Part shown: in pieces, positions 27,569 to 41,200 of the stretch
How positions within the stretch are numbered: the stretch's first letter is position 1
Layout: every line of letters starts with the position of its first letter
Assembly: GCA_030549335.1 (NCBI GenBank)
Contig: CM060198.1
Coordinates: 37,085,853 to 37,149,852 of the forward strand
Source of the DNA: Pontederia crassipes
Lineage: Eukaryota > Streptophyta > Magnoliopsida > Commelinales > Pontederiaceae
Direction: 5' to 3'
DNA length: 64,000 nucleotides
Program-made: the position numbers and the translations under genes
The notes under the pieces: model-generated
What the model saw: the letters and a program-made list of their open reading frames with translations, nothing else
Databases searched by the model: none
Told to the model about the DNA's origin: nothing

Positions 27569-30526
27569 TGAACCTTACTCTAAGACACTAATCCCCAAGA
27601 GCTTTATCATTGATTGTAACGGTTCAACTTCGGTTGGAAATAGAGTTAAAGTTCTTAGGATCTATCACCTCTTGGGATACCCAAAGGTAGTAATAAGTAT
27701 CTATAACTTAGAGATTTGAACCTTACTCTAAGACTCTATTCCCCAAGAGCATTATCATTGATTGTGACGGTTCAACTTCGGTTGGAAATAGAGTTATAGT
27801 TCTAAGGATCTATCACCTCTTAGGATACCCAAAAGTTGTAATAAGTATGTATAACTTGGTGGTTTGAACCTTACTCTAAGACTCAAATCCCCAAGAGCTT
27901 TATCATTGATTGTAACGGTTCAACTTCGGTTGGAAATAGAGTTAAAGTTCTATGGTTCTATCACCTGTTTGGATACCCAAAGGTTGTAATAAGTATCTAT
28001 AACTTAGTGGTATGAACCATACTCTAAGACTCTAATCCCCAAGAGCTTTATCATTGATTGTAACGGTTCAACTTCGGTTGGAAATAGAGTTAAAGTTCTA
28101 AGGATCTATCACCTCTTGAGATACACAGAGGTAGTAATAAGTATCTATTACTTAGCGGTTTGAACCTTACTCTAAGACTCTATTCCCCAAGAGCTTTATC
28201 ATTGATTGTAACGGTTCAACTTCGGTTGGAAATAGAGTTAAGGTTCTAAGGATCTATAACCTCTTGGGATACCCATAGGTAGTAATAAGTATCTATAACT
28301 TAGTGGTTTGAACCTTACTCTAAGACTCTAATCCCCAAGAGCTTTATCATTGATTGTAACGGTTCAACTTCGGTTGGAAATAGAGTTAAAGTTCTATGGA
28401 TCTATCACCTCTTTGGATACCCAAAGGTTGTAATAAGTATCTATAACTTAGAGATCTGAACCTTACTTACTCTAAGACTCTAATCCCCATGAGCTTTATC
28501 ATTGATTGTAACGGTTCAACTTCGGTTGGAAATAGAGTTAAAGTTCTAAGGATCTACCACCTGTTGGGATACCCAAAGGTAGTAATAAGTAATCTATAAC
28601 TTAGTGGTTTGAACCTTACTCTAAGACTCTAATCCCCAAGAGCTTTATCATTGATTGTAACGGTTCAACTTCGGTTGGAAATAGAGTTAAAGTTCTATGG
28701 ATCTATCACCTCTTTGGATACCCAAAGGTTGTAATAAGTATCTATAACTTAGAGCTCTGAACCATACTTACTCTTAGACTCTTATCCCCAAGAGCTTTAT
28801 CATTGATTGTAACGGTTCAACTTCGGTTGGAAATAGAGTTCAAGTTCTAAGGATCTATCACCTCTTAGGATAGCCAAAGGTGTAATAAGTATCTATAACT
28901 TAGTGGTTTGAACCTTACTCTAAGACTCTAATCCCCAAGAGCTTTATCATTGATTGTAACAGTTCAACTTCGGTTGGAAATAGAGTTAAAGTTCTAAGGA
29001 TCTATCCCCTCTTGGGATACCCAAAGGTAGTAATAAGTATCTATAACTTAGTGGTTTGAACCTTACTCTAAGACTCTAATCCCCAAGAGCTTTATCATTG
29101 ATTGTAACGGTTCAACTTCGGTTGGAAATAGAGCTAAAGTTCTAAGGATCTATCACCTCTAAGGATACCCAAAGATTGTAATAAGTATCTATAACTTAGT
29201 GGTTTGAACCTTACTCTAAGACTCTAATCCCCAAGAGCTTTATCATTGATTGTAACGGTTCAACTTCGGTTGGAAATAGAGTTAAAGTTCTTAGGATCTA
29301 TCACCTCTTAGGATACCAAAATGTTGTAATAAGTATCTATAACTTAGTGGTTTGAACCGTACTCTAAGACTCCAATCACCAAGAGCTTTATCATTGATTG
29401 TAACGATTCAACTTCGATTGGAAATAGAGTTAAAGTTCTAAGGATCTATCACCTCTTGGGATACCCAAAGGTAGTAATAAGTATCTATAACTTAGTGGTT
29501 TGAACCTTACTCTAAGACTCTAATCCCCAAGAGCTTTATCATTGATTTTAACGGTTCAACTTCGGTTGGAAATAGAGTTAAAGTTCTAAAGATCTATCAC
29601 CTCTTAGGATACCCAAAGGTTGTAATAAGCATCTATAACTTAGTGGTTTGAACCTTACTCTAAGACTCTAATCCCCAAGAGCTTTATCATTGATTGTAAC
29701 GGTTCAACTTCGGTTGGAAATAGAGTTAAAGTTCTAAGGATCTATCACCTCTTTGGATACCCAAAGGTTGTAATAAGTATCTATGACTTAGAGCTCTGAA
29801 CCTTACTCTAAGACACTAATCCCCAAGAGCTTTATCATTGATTGTAACGGTTCAACTTCGGTTGGAAATAGAGTTAAAGTTCTTAGGATCTATCAGCTCT
29901 TGGGATACCCAAAGGTAGTAATAAGTATCTATAACTTAGAGATTTGAACCTTACTCTAAGACTCTATTCCCCAAGAGCATTATCATTGATTGTAACGGTT
30001 CAACTTCGGTTGGAAATAGAGTTATAGTTCTAAGGATCTATCACCTCTTAGGATACCCAAAAGTTGTAATAGGTATGTATAACTTAGTGGTTTGAACCTT
30101 ACTCTAAGACTCAAATCCCCAAGAGCTTCATCATTGATTGTAACGGTTCAACTTCGGTTGGAAATAGAGTTAAAGTTCTATGGATCTACCCAAAGGTTGT
30201 AATAAGTATCTATAACTTAGAGCTATGAACCTTACTTACTCTAAGACTCTAATCCCCATGAGCTTTATCATTGATTGTAACGGTTCAACTTCGGTTGGAA
30301 ATAGAGTTAAAGTTCTAAGGATCTACCACCTCTTGGGATACCCAAAGGTAGTAATAAGTAATCTATAACTTAGTGGTTTGAGCCTTACTCTAAGACTCTA
30401 ATCCCCAAGAGCTTTATCATTGATTGTAACGGATCAACTTCAGTTGAAAATAGAGTTAAAGTTCTAAGGATCTATCCCCTCTTGGGATACCCAAAGGTAG
30501 TAATAAGTATCTATAACTTAGTGGTT
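27569..30526 (+). repeat. Zone B HOR unit 3 (shortened, 2958 bp, rearranged)
   Basis: About 20 monomers. The first part keeps the unit order (CTTGAGATACACAGAGG at 28112), then several monomers are missing or replaced. At 30188 one monomer has a 15-bp deletion (GGATCTACCCAAAGG) removing the bases between CTAT and TACCC, including dyad 2. Its markers near the start are less derived than in units 1, 2 and 4 (ATCCCCAAGAGCTTTATC rather than ATCCTCAAGAGCTTTATT). Confidence 0.75.
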
Positions 30527-33140
30527 TGAACCTTACTCTAAGACACTAATCCTCAAGAGCTTTATTATTGATTGTAGTGGTTCAACTTCGGTTGGAAATA
30601 GAGTTAAAGTTCTTAGGATCTATCACCTCTTGGGATACCCAAAGGTAGTAATAAGTATCTATAACTTAGAGATTTGAACCTTACTCTAAGACTCTATTCC
30701 CCAAGAGCATTATCATTGATTGTGACAGTTCAACTTCGGTTGGAAATAGAGTTATAGTTCTAAGGATCTATCACCTCTTAGGATACCCAAAAGTTGTAAT
30801 AAGTATGTATAACTTAGTGGTTTGAACCTTACTCTAAGACTCAAATCCCCAAGAGCTTTATCATTGATTGTAACGGTTCAACTTCGGTTGGAAATAGAGT
30901 TAAAGTTCTATGGTTCTATCACCTGTTTGGATACCCAAAGGTTGTAATAAGTATCTATAACTTAGTGGTATGAACCATACTCTAAGACTCTAATCCCCAA
31001 GAGCTTTATCATTGATTGTAACGGTTCAACTTCGGTTGGAAATAGAGTTAAAGTTCTAAGGATCTATCACCTCTTGAGATACACAGAGGTAGTAATAAGT
31101 ATCTATTACTTAGTGGTTTGAACCTTACTCTAAGACTCTATTCCCCAAGAGCTTTATCATTGATTGTAACGGTTCAACTTCGGTTGGAAATAGAGTTAAG
31201 GTTCTGAGGATCTACAACCTCTTGGGATACCCATAGGTAGTAATAAGTATCTATAACTTAGTGGTTTGAACCTTACTCTAAGACTCTAATCCCAAAGAGC
31301 TTTATCATTGATTGTAACGGTTCAACTTCGGTTGGAAATAGAGTTAAAGTTCTATGGATCTATCACCTCTTTGGATACCCAAAGGTTGTAATAAGTATCT
31401 ATAACTTAGAGCTCTGAACCTTACTTACTCTAAGACTCTAATCCCCATGAGCTTTATCATTGATTGTAACGGTTCAACTTCGGTTGGAAATAGAGTTAAA
31501 GTTCTAAGGATCTATCACCTCTTAGGATAGCCAAAGGTTGTAATAAGTATCCATAACTTAGTGGGTTGAACCTTACTCTAAGACTCTATTCCCCAAGAGC
31601 TTTATCATTGATTGTAATGGTTCAACTTCGGCTGGAAATAGAGTTAAGGTTCTAAGGATCTATCACCTCTTTGGATACCCAAAGGTAGTAATAAGTATCT
31701 ATAACTTAGTGGTTTGAACCTTACTCTAAGACTCTAATCCCCAAGAGCTTTATCATTGATTGTAACGGTTCAACTTCGGTAGGAAATAGAGTTAAAGTTC
31801 TAAGGATCTATCACCTCTTAGGATACCCGAAGGTTGTAATAAGTATCTATAACTTAGTGGTTTGAACCGTACTCTAAGACTCCAATCCCCAAGAGCTTTA
31901 TCATTGATTGTAACGGTTCAACTTCGGTTGGAAATAGAGTTAAAGTTCTAAGGATCTATCACCTCTTGGGATACACAAAGGTTGTAATAAGTATCTATAA
32001 CTTAGTGGCTTGAACCTTACTCTAAGACTCTAATCCCCAAGAGCTTTATCATTGATTGTAACGGTTCAACTTCGGTTGGAAATAGAGTTAAAGTTCTATG
32101 GATCTATCACCTCTTTGGATACCCAAAGGTTGTAATAAGTATCTATAACTTAGAGCTCTGAACCTTACTTACACTAAGACTCTAATCCCCATGAGCATTA
32201 TCATTGATTCTAACGGTTCAACTTCGGTTGGAAATAGAGTTAAAGTTCTAAAGATCTATCACCTCTTAGGATACCCAAAGGTTGTAATAAGCATCTATAA
32301 CTTAGTGGTTTGAACCTTACTCTAAGACTCTAATCCCCAAGAGCTTTATCATTGATTGTAACGGTTCAACTTCGGTTGGAAATAGAGTTAAAGTTCTAAG
32401 GATCTATCACCTCTTTGGATACCCAAAGGTTGTAATAAGTATCTATGACTTAGAGCTCTGAACCTTACTCTAAGACACTAATCCCCAAGAGCTTTATCAT
32501 TGATTGTAACGGTTCAACTTCGGTTGGAAATAGAGTTAAAGTTCTTAGGATCTATCACCTCTTGGGATACCCAAAGGTAGTAATAAGTATCTATAACTTA
32601 GAGATTTGAACCTTACTCTAAGACTCTATTCCCCAAGAGCATTATCATTGATTGTGACGGTTCAACTTCGGTTGGAAATAGAGTTATAGTTCTAAGGATC
32701 TATCACCTCTTAGGATACCCAAAAGTTGTAAAAGGTATGTATAACTTAGTGGTTTGAACCTTACTCTAAGACTCAAATCCCCAAGAGCTTTATCATTGAT
32801 TGTAACGGTTCAACTTCGGTTGGAAATAGAGTTAAAGTTCTATGGATCTATCACCTCTTTGGATACCCAAAGGTTGTAATAAGTATCTATAACTTAGAGC
32901 TCTGAACCTTACTTACTCTAAGACTCTAATCCCCATGAGCTTTATCATTGATTGTAACGGTTCAACTTCGGTTGGAAATAGAGTTAAAGTTCTAAGGATC
33001 TACCACCTCTTGGGATACCCAAAGGTAGTAATAAGTAATCTATAACTTAGTGGTTTGAACCTTACTCTAAGACTCTAATCCCCAAGAGCTTTATCATTGA
33101 TTGTAACGGTTCAACTTCGGTTGGAAATAGAGTTAAAGTT
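30527..33140 (+). repeat. Zone B HOR unit 4 (partial, copy of unit 2)
   Basis: Follows unit 2 at an offset of 6678 bp from 30527 to about 33140, where AGTTCTAAGG replaces AGTTCTATGG and the alignment ends. Few differences were seen (CATTGATTC/CATTAATTC near 32201). Units 2 and 4 are more alike than either is to unit 3 between them, so copying was not simply nearest neighbour. Confidence 0.8.
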
Positions 33141-35012
33141 CTAAGGATCTATCACCTCTTGGGATACACAAAGGTAGTAATAAGTATCTATAACTTAGTG
33201 GCTTGAACCTTACTCTAAGACTCTAATCCCCAAGAGCTTTATCATTGATTGTAACGGTTCAACTTCGGTTGGAAATAGAGTTAAAGTTCTAAGGATCTAT
33301 CACCTCTAAGGATACCCAAAGGTTGTAATAAGTATCTATAACTTAGAGCTCTGAACCTTACTCTAAGACACTAATCCCCAAGAGCTTTATCATTGATTGT
33401 AACGGTTCAACTTCGGTAGGGAATAGAGTTAAAGTTCTTAGGATCTATCACCTCTTGGGATACCCAAAGGTAGTAATAAGTATCTATAACTTAGAGATTT
33501 GAACCTTACTCTAAGACTCTATTCCCCAAGAGCATTATCATTGATTGTAACGGTTCAACTTCGGTTGGAAATAGAGTTATAGTTCTAAGGATCTATCACC
33601 TCTTAGGATACCCAAAAGTTGTAACAAGTATCTATAACTTAGTGGTTTGAACCTTACTCTAATACTCTAATCCCCAAGAGCTTTATCATTCATTGTAACG
33701 GTTCAACTTCGGTTGGAAATAGAGTTAAAGTTCTAAGGATCTATCACCTCTTGGGATACCCAAAGATAGTAATAAGTATCTATAACTTAGTGGTTTGAAC
33801 CTTACTCTAAGACTCTAATCCCCAAGAGCTTTATCATTGATTGTAACGGTTCAACTTCGGTTGGAAATAGAGTTGAAGTTCTATGGATCTATCACCTCTT
33901 TGGATACCCAAAGGTTGTAATAAGTATCTATAACTTAGAGCTCTGAACCTTACTTACTCTAAGACTCTAATCCCCAAGAGCTTTATCATTGATTGTAACG
34001 GTTCAACTTCGGTTGGAAATAGAGTTAAAGTTCTAAGGATCTATCACCTCTTAAGATACCCAAAGGTAGTAATAAGTATCTATAACTTAGTGGTTTGAAC
34101 CGTACTCTAAGACTCCAATCCCCAAGAGCTTTATCATTGATTGTAACAGTTCAACTTCGGTTGGAAATAGAGTTAAAGTTCTAAGGATCTATCACCTCTT
34201 GGGATACAAAAAGGTAGTAATAAGTATCTATAACTTAGAGATTTGAACCTTACTCTAAGACTCTATTCCCCAAGAGCATTATCATTGATTGTAACGGTTC
34301 AACTTCGGTTGGAAATAGACTTATAGTTCTAAGGATCTATCACCTCATAGGATACCCAAAAGTTGTAAAAAGTATGTATAACTTAGTGGTTTGAACCTTA
34401 CTCTAAGACTCTAATCCCCAAGAGCTTTATCATTGATTGTAACGGTTCAACTTCGGTTGGAAATAGAGTTAAAGTTCTATGGATCTATCACCTCTTTGGA
34501 TACCCAAAGGTAGTAATAAGTATCTATAACTTAGAGATTTGAACTTTACTCTAAGACTCTATTCCCCAAGAGCATTATCATTGATTGTAACGGTTCAACT
34601 TCGGTTGGAAATAGAGTTAAAGTTCTATGGATCTATCACCTCTTGGGATGCCCAAAGGTAGTAATAAGTATCTATTACTTAGTGGTTTGAACCTTACTCT
34701 AAGACTTTTATTCCCCAAGAGCTTTATCATTGATTATAACGGTTCAACTTCGGTTGGAAATAGAGTTAAAGTTCTATGGATCTATCACCTCTTGGGATAC
34801 CAAAAGGTAGTAATAAGTATCTATTACTTAGTGGTTTGAACCTTACTCTAAGACTCTATTCCCCAAGAGCTTTATCATTGATTGTAACGGTTCAACTTCG
34901 GTTGGAAATAGAGTTAAAGTTCTATGGATCTATCACCTCTTGGGATACCCAAAGGTTGTAAAAACTATCTATAACTTAGTGGTTTGAACCTTACTCTAAG
35001 ACTCTATTCCCC
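33141..35012 (+). repeat. Transition between Zones B and C, with two Zone A-like monomers
   Basis: About 13 monomers. 34000-34660 recurs at 35037-35700 (offset 1037 bp) and, after an extra 297 bp here, the match resumes at offset 740. The extra piece, about 34665-34961, is two monomers with GACTTTTATTCCCC, GATTATAACGG and TATTACTTAG, closely matching Zone A copies near 3720 and 8300. The flanking texts GATGCCCAAAGG and TTGTAAAAACTATC are joined directly in the copy at 35690. Confidence 0.75.
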
Positions 35013-38000
35013 AAGAGCTTTATCATTGATTGTAACGGTTCAACTTCGGTTGGAAATAGAGTTAAAGTTCTAAGGATCTATCACCTCTTAAGATACCCAA
35101 AGGTAGTAATAAGTATCTATAACTTAGTGGTTTGAACCGTACTCTAAGACTCCAATCGCCAAGAGCTTTATCATTGATTGTAACGGTTCAACTTCGGTTG
35201 GAAATAGAGTTAAAGTTCTAAGGATCTATCACCTCTTGGGATACCCAAAGGTAGTAATAAGTATCTATAACTTAGAGATTTGAACCTTACTCTAAGACTC
35301 TATTCCCCAAGAGCATTATCATTGATTGTAACGGTTCAACTTCGGTTGGAAATAGAGTTATAGTTCTAAGGATCTATCACCTCTTAGGATACCCAAAAGT
35401 TGTAAAAAGTATGTATAACTTAGTGGTTTGAACCTTACTCTAAGACTCTAATCCCCAAGAGCTTTATCATTGATTGTAACGGTTCAACTTCGGTTGGAAA
35501 TAGAGTTAAAGTTCTATGGATCTATCACCTCTTTGGATACCCAAAGGTAGTAATAAGTATCTATAACTTAGAGATTTGAACCTTACTCTAAGACTCTATT
35601 CCCCAAGAGCATTATCATTGATTGTAACGGTTCAACTTCGGTTGGAAATAGAGTTAAAGTTCTATGGATCTATCACCTCTTGGGATGCCCAAAGGTTGTA
35701 AAAACTATCTATAACTTAGTGGTTTGAACCTTACTCTAAGACTCTATTCCCCAAGAGCTTTATCATTGATTGTAACGGTTCAACTTCGGTTGGAAATAGA
35801 GTTAAAGTTCTAGGGATATATCACCTCTTGGGATACACAATGGTAGTAATAAGTATCTATTACTTAGTGGTTTGAACCATACTCTAAGACTCTAATCCCC
35901 AAGAGCTTTATCATTGATTGTAACGGTTCAACTACAGTTGGAAATAGAGTTAAAGTTCTAAGGATCTATCACCTCTTGGGATACACAAAGGTAGTAATAA
36001 ATATCTATAACTTAGTGGTTTGAACCTTACTCTAAGACTCTAATCCCCAAGAGCTTTATCATTTATTGTAACGGTTCAACTTCGGTTGGAAATAGAGCTA
36101 AAGTTCTAAGGATCTATCACCTCTAAGGATACCCAAAGGTTGTAATAAGTATCTATAACTTGCTGGTTTGAACCTTACACTAATACTCTAATCCCCAAGA
36201 GCTTTATCATTGATTGTAACGGTTCAACTTCGGTTGGAAATAGAGTTAAAGTTCTAAGGATCTATCACCTCTTAGGATACCAAAATGTTGTAATAAGTAT
36301 CTATAACTTAGTGGTTTGAACCGTACTCTAAGACTCCAATCACCAAGAGCTTTATCATTGATTGTAATGGTTCAACTTCGATTGGAAATAGAGTTAAAGT
36401 TCTAAGGATCTATCACCTCTTGGGATACCCAAAGGTAGTAATAAGTATCTATAACTTAGTGGTTTGAACCTTACTCTAAGACTCTAATCCCCATGAGCTT
36501 TATCATTGATTGTAACGGTTCAACTTCGGTTTGAAATAGAGTTAAAGTTCTAAGGATCTATCACCTCTTGGGATACCCAAAGGTAGTAATAAGTATCTAT
36601 AACTTAGTGGTTTGCACCTTACTCTAAGACTCTAATCCCCAAGAGCTTTATCATTGATTGTAACGGTTCAACTTCGGTTGGAAATAGAGCTAAAGTTCTA
36701 AGAATCTATCACCTCTAAGGATACCCAAAGGTTGTAATAAGTATCTATAACTTAGTGGTTTGAACCTTACTCTAATACTCTAATCCCCAAGAGCTTTATC
36801 ATTGATTGTAACGGTTCAACTTCGGTTGGAAATAGAGTTAAAGTTCTAAGGATCTATCACCACTTAGGATACCCAAAGGTTGTAATAAGTATCTATAACT
36901 TAGTGGTTTGAACCGTACTCTAAGACTCCAATCACCAAGAGCTTTATCATTGATTGTAACGGTTCAACTTCGGTTGGAAATAGAGTTCAAGTTCGAAGGA
37001 TCTATGTCCACATAGGATACCCAAAGGTTGTAATAAGTATCCATAACTTAGTTGTTTGAACCTTACTCTAAGACTCTATTCCCCATGAGCTTTATCATTG
37101 ATTGTAACGGTTCAATTTCGGTTGAAAAGAGAGTTAAGGTTCTAAGGATCTATCACCTCTTTGGATACCCAAAGGTAGTAATAAGTATCTATAACTTAGC
37201 GGTTTGAACCTTACTCTAAGACTCTAATCCCCAAGAGCTTTATCATTGATTGTAACGGTTCAACTTCGGTTGGAAATAGAGTTAAAGTTCTAAGGATCTA
37301 TCTCCACTTAGGATACCCAAAGGTTGTAATAAGTATCCATAACTTAGTGGTTTGAACCTTACTCTAAGACTCTAATCCCCAAGAGCTTTATCATTGATTG
37401 TAACGGTTCAACTTCGGTTGGAAATAGAGTTAAAGTTCTAAGGATCTATCACCTCTTAGGATAGCCAAAGGTGTAATAAGTATCTATAACTTAGTGGTTT
37501 GAACCTTACTCTAGGACTCTAATCCCCAAGAGCTTTATCATTGATTGTAACGGTTCAACTTCGATTGGAAATAGAGTTAAAGTTCTAAGGATCTATCCCC
37601 TCTTGGGATACCCAAAGGTAGAAATAAGTATCTATAACTTAGTGGTTTGAACCTTACTCTAAGACTCTAATCCCCAAGAGCTTTATCATCGATTGTAACG
37701 GTTCAACTTCGGTTCGAAATAGAGCTAAAGTTCTAAGGATCTATCACCTCTAAGGATACCCAAAGGTTGTAATAAGTATCTATAACTTAGTGGTTTGAAT
37801 CTTACTCTAATACTCTAATCCCCAAGAGCTTTATCATTGATTGTAACCGTTCAACTTCGGTTGGAAATAGAGTTAAAGTTCCTAGGATCTATCACCTCTT
37901 TGGATACCCAAAGGTAGTAATAAGTAAGTAATAAGTATCTATAACTTAGTGGTTTGAACCTTACTCTAAGACTCTAATCCCCAAAAGCTTTATCATTGAT

Positions 38001-38278
38001 TGTAACGGTTCAACTTCGGTTGGAAATAGAGTTAAAGTTCTAAGGATCTATCCCCTCTTGGGATACCCAAAGGTAGTAATAAGTATCTATAACTTAGTGG
38101 TTTGAACCTTACTCTAAGACTCTAATCCCCAAGAGCTTTGTCATTGATTGTAACGGTTCAACTTCGGTTGGAAATAGAGCTAAAGTTCTAAGGATCTATC
38201 CCCTCTTGGGATACCCAAAGGTTGTAATAAGTATCTATAACTTAGTGGTTTGAACCTTACTCTAAGACCCTAATCCCC
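35013..38278 (+). repeat. Zone C tandem duplication, copy 1 (3266-bp unit)
   Basis: 22 monomers. All rare markers recur 3266 bp later: TTAAGATACCC at 35089, TAGGGATATATC near 35811, AACTACAGTTGG near 35932, TAATAAATATC at 35995, TTGCTGGTTTG near 36160, CTCTAGGACTC near 37511, TTCGAAATAGAG near 37713, and an 11-bp duplication at 37916. Reading both copies I found only two substitutions (near 36988 and 37200). The unit equals 22 x 148 plus 11 for the duplication and minus 1 for GGTGTAATAAG. Confidence 0.9.
37916..37937 (+). repeat. 11-bp tandem duplication inside a monomer
   Basis: AGTAATAAGTA is present twice in direct succession (37916-37926 and 37927-37937), giving a 159-bp monomer. The same event is present at 41182-41203 in copy 2 of Zone C. 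It is a clear one-time marker of that duplication. Confidence 0.9.
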
Positions 38279-41200
38279 AAGAGCTTTATCATTGATTGTA
38301 ACGGTTCAACTTCGGTTGGAAATAGAGTTAAAGTTCTAAGGATCTATCACCTCTTAAGATACCCAAAGGTAGTAATAAGTATCTATAACTTAGTGGTTTG
38401 AACCGTACTCTAAGACTCCAATCGCCAAGAGCTTTATCATTGATTGTAACGGTTCAACTTCGGTTGGAAATAGAGTTAAAGTTCTAAGGATCTATCACCT
38501 CTTGGGATACCCAAAGGTAGTAATAAGTATCTATAACTTAGAGATTTGAACCTTACTCTAAGACTCTATTCCCCAAGAGCATTATCATTGATTGTAACGG
38601 TTCAACTTCGGTTGGAAATAGAGTTATAGTTCTAAGGATCTATCACCTCTTAGGATACCCAAAAGTTGTAAAAAGTATGTATAACTTAGTGGTTTGAACC
38701 TTACTCTAAGACTCTAATCCCCAAGAGCTTTATCATTGATTGTAACGGTTCAACTTCGGTTGGAAATAGAGTTAAAGTTCTATGGATCTATCACCTCTTT
38801 GGATACCCAAAGGTAGTAATAAGTATCTATAACTTAGAGATTTGAACCTTACTCTAAGACTCTATTCCCCAAGAGCATTATCATTGATTGTAACGGTTCA
38901 ACTTCGGTTGGAAATAGAGTTAAAGTTCTATGGATCTATCACCTCTTGGGATGCCCAAAGGTTGTAAAAACTATCTATAACTTAGTGGTTTGAACCTTAC
39001 TCTAAGACTCTATTCCCCAAGAGCTTTATCATTGATTGTAACGGTTCAACTTCGGTTGGAAATAGAGTTAAAGTTCTAGGGATATATCACCTCTTGGGAT
39101 ACACAATGGTAGTAATAAGTATCTATTACTTAGTGGTTTGAACCATACTCTAAGACTCTAATCCCCAAGAGCTTTATCATTGATTGTAACGGTTCAACTA
39201 CAGTTGGAAATAGAGTTAAAGTTCTAAGGATCTATCACCTCTTGGGATACACAAAGGTAGTAATAAATATCTATAACTTAGTGGTTTGAACCTTACTCTA
39301 AGACTCTAATCCCCAAGAGCTTTATCATTTATTGTAACGGTTCAACTTCGGTTGGAAATAGAGCTAAAGTTCTAAGGATCTATCACCTCTAAGGATACCC
39401 AAAGGTTGTAATAAGTATCTATAACTTGCTGGTTTGAACCTTACACTAATACTCTAATCCCCAAGAGCTTTATCATTGATTGTAACGGTTCAACTTCGGT
39501 TGGAAATAGAGTTAAAGTTCTAAGGATCTATCACCTCTTAGGATACCAAAATGTTGTAATAAGTATCTATAACTTAGTGGTTTGAACCGTACTCTAAGAC
39601 TCCAATCACCAAGAGCTTTATCATTGATTGTAATGGTTCAACTTCGATTGGAAATAGAGTTAAAGTTCTAAGGATCTATCACCTCTTGGGATACCCAAAG
39701 GTAGTAATAAGTATCTATAACTTAGTGGTTTGAACCTTACTCTAAGACTCTAATCCCCATGAGCTTTATCATTGATTGTAACGGTTCAACTTCGGTTTGA
39801 AATAGAGTTAAAGTTCTAAGGATCTATCACCTCTTGGGATACCCAAAGGTAGTAATAAGTATCTATAACTTAGTGGTTTGCACCTTACTCTAAGACTCTA
39901 ATCCCCAAGAGCTTTATCATTGATTGTAACGGTTCAACTTCGGTTGGAAATAGAGCTAAAGTTCTAAGAATCTATCACCTCTAAGGATACCCAAAGGTTG
40001 TAATAAGTATCTATAACTTAGTGGTTTGAACCTTACTCTAATACTCTAATCCCCAAGAGCTTTATCATTGATTGTAACGGTTCAACTTCGGTTGGAAATA
40101 GAGTTAAAGTTCTAAGGATCTATCACCACTTAGGATACCCAAAGGTTGTAATAAGTATCTATAACTTAGTGGTTTGAACCGTACTCTAAGACTCCAATCA
40201 CCAAGAGCTTTATCATTGATTGTAACGGTTCAACTTCGGTTGGAAATAGAGTTAAAGTTCGAAGGATCTATGTCCACATAGGATACCCAAAGGTTGTAAT
40301 AAGTATCCATAACTTAGTTGTTTGAACCTTACTCTAAGACTCTATTCCCCATGAGCTTTATCATTGATTGTAACGGTTCAATTTCGGTTGAAAAGAGAGT
40401 TAAGGTTCTAAGGATCTATCACCTCTTTGGATACCCAAAGGTAGTAATAAGTATCTATAACTTAGTGGTTTGAACCTTACTCTAAGACTCTAATCCCCAA
40501 GAGCTTTATCATTGATTGTAACGGTTCAACTTCGGTTGGAAATAGAGTTAAAGTTCTAAGGATCTATCTCCACTTAGGATACCCAAAGGTTGTAATAAGT
40601 ATCCATAACTTAGTGGTTTGAACCTTACTCTAAGACTCTAATCCCCAAGAGCTTTATCATTGATTGTAACGGTTCAACTTCGGTTGGAAATAGAGTTAAA
40701 GTTCTAAGGATCTATCACCTCTTAGGATAGCCAAAGGTGTAATAAGTATCTATAACTTAGTGGTTTGAACCTTACTCTAGGACTCTAATCCCCAAGAGCT
40801 TTATCATTGATTGTAACGGTTCAACTTCGATTGGAAATAGAGTTAAAGTTCTAAGGATCTATCCCCTCTTGGGATACCCAAAGGTAGAAATAAGTATCTA
40901 TAACTTAGTGGTTTGAACCTTACTCTAAGACTCTAATCCCCAAGAGCTTTATCATCGATTGTAACGGTTCAACTTCGGTTCGAAATAGAGCTAAAGTTCT
41001 AAGGATCTATCACCTCTAAGGATACCCAAAGGTTGTAATAAGTATCTATAACTTAGTGGTTTGAATCTTACTCTAATACTCTAATCCCCAAGAGCTTTAT
41101 CATTGATTGTAACCGTTCAACTTCGGTTGGAAATAGAGTTAAAGTTCCTAGGATCTATCACCTCTTTGGATACCCAAAGGTAGTAATAAGTAAGTAATAA

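Larger units (their letters stand above)
16981..33140 (+). repeat. Zone B: 25-monomer HOR domain (~3.72 kb unit)
   Basis: About 109 monomers. The domain is marked by monomers with GAGCTCTGAACC followed by CTTACTTACTC (a 4-bp TTAC duplication, giving 152 bp), by AAGTAATCTATAAC, and by GATAGCCAAAGGTGTAATAAG. The anchor TGAACCTTACTCTAAGACAC recurs at 19981, 23849, 27569 and 30527, giving units of 3868, 3720 and 2958 bp. The 20 bp above 25 x 148 in the middle unit is roughly what its several TTAC insertions add. The stretch 16981-19980 holds scrambled, older versions of the same monomers. Confidence 0.85.
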
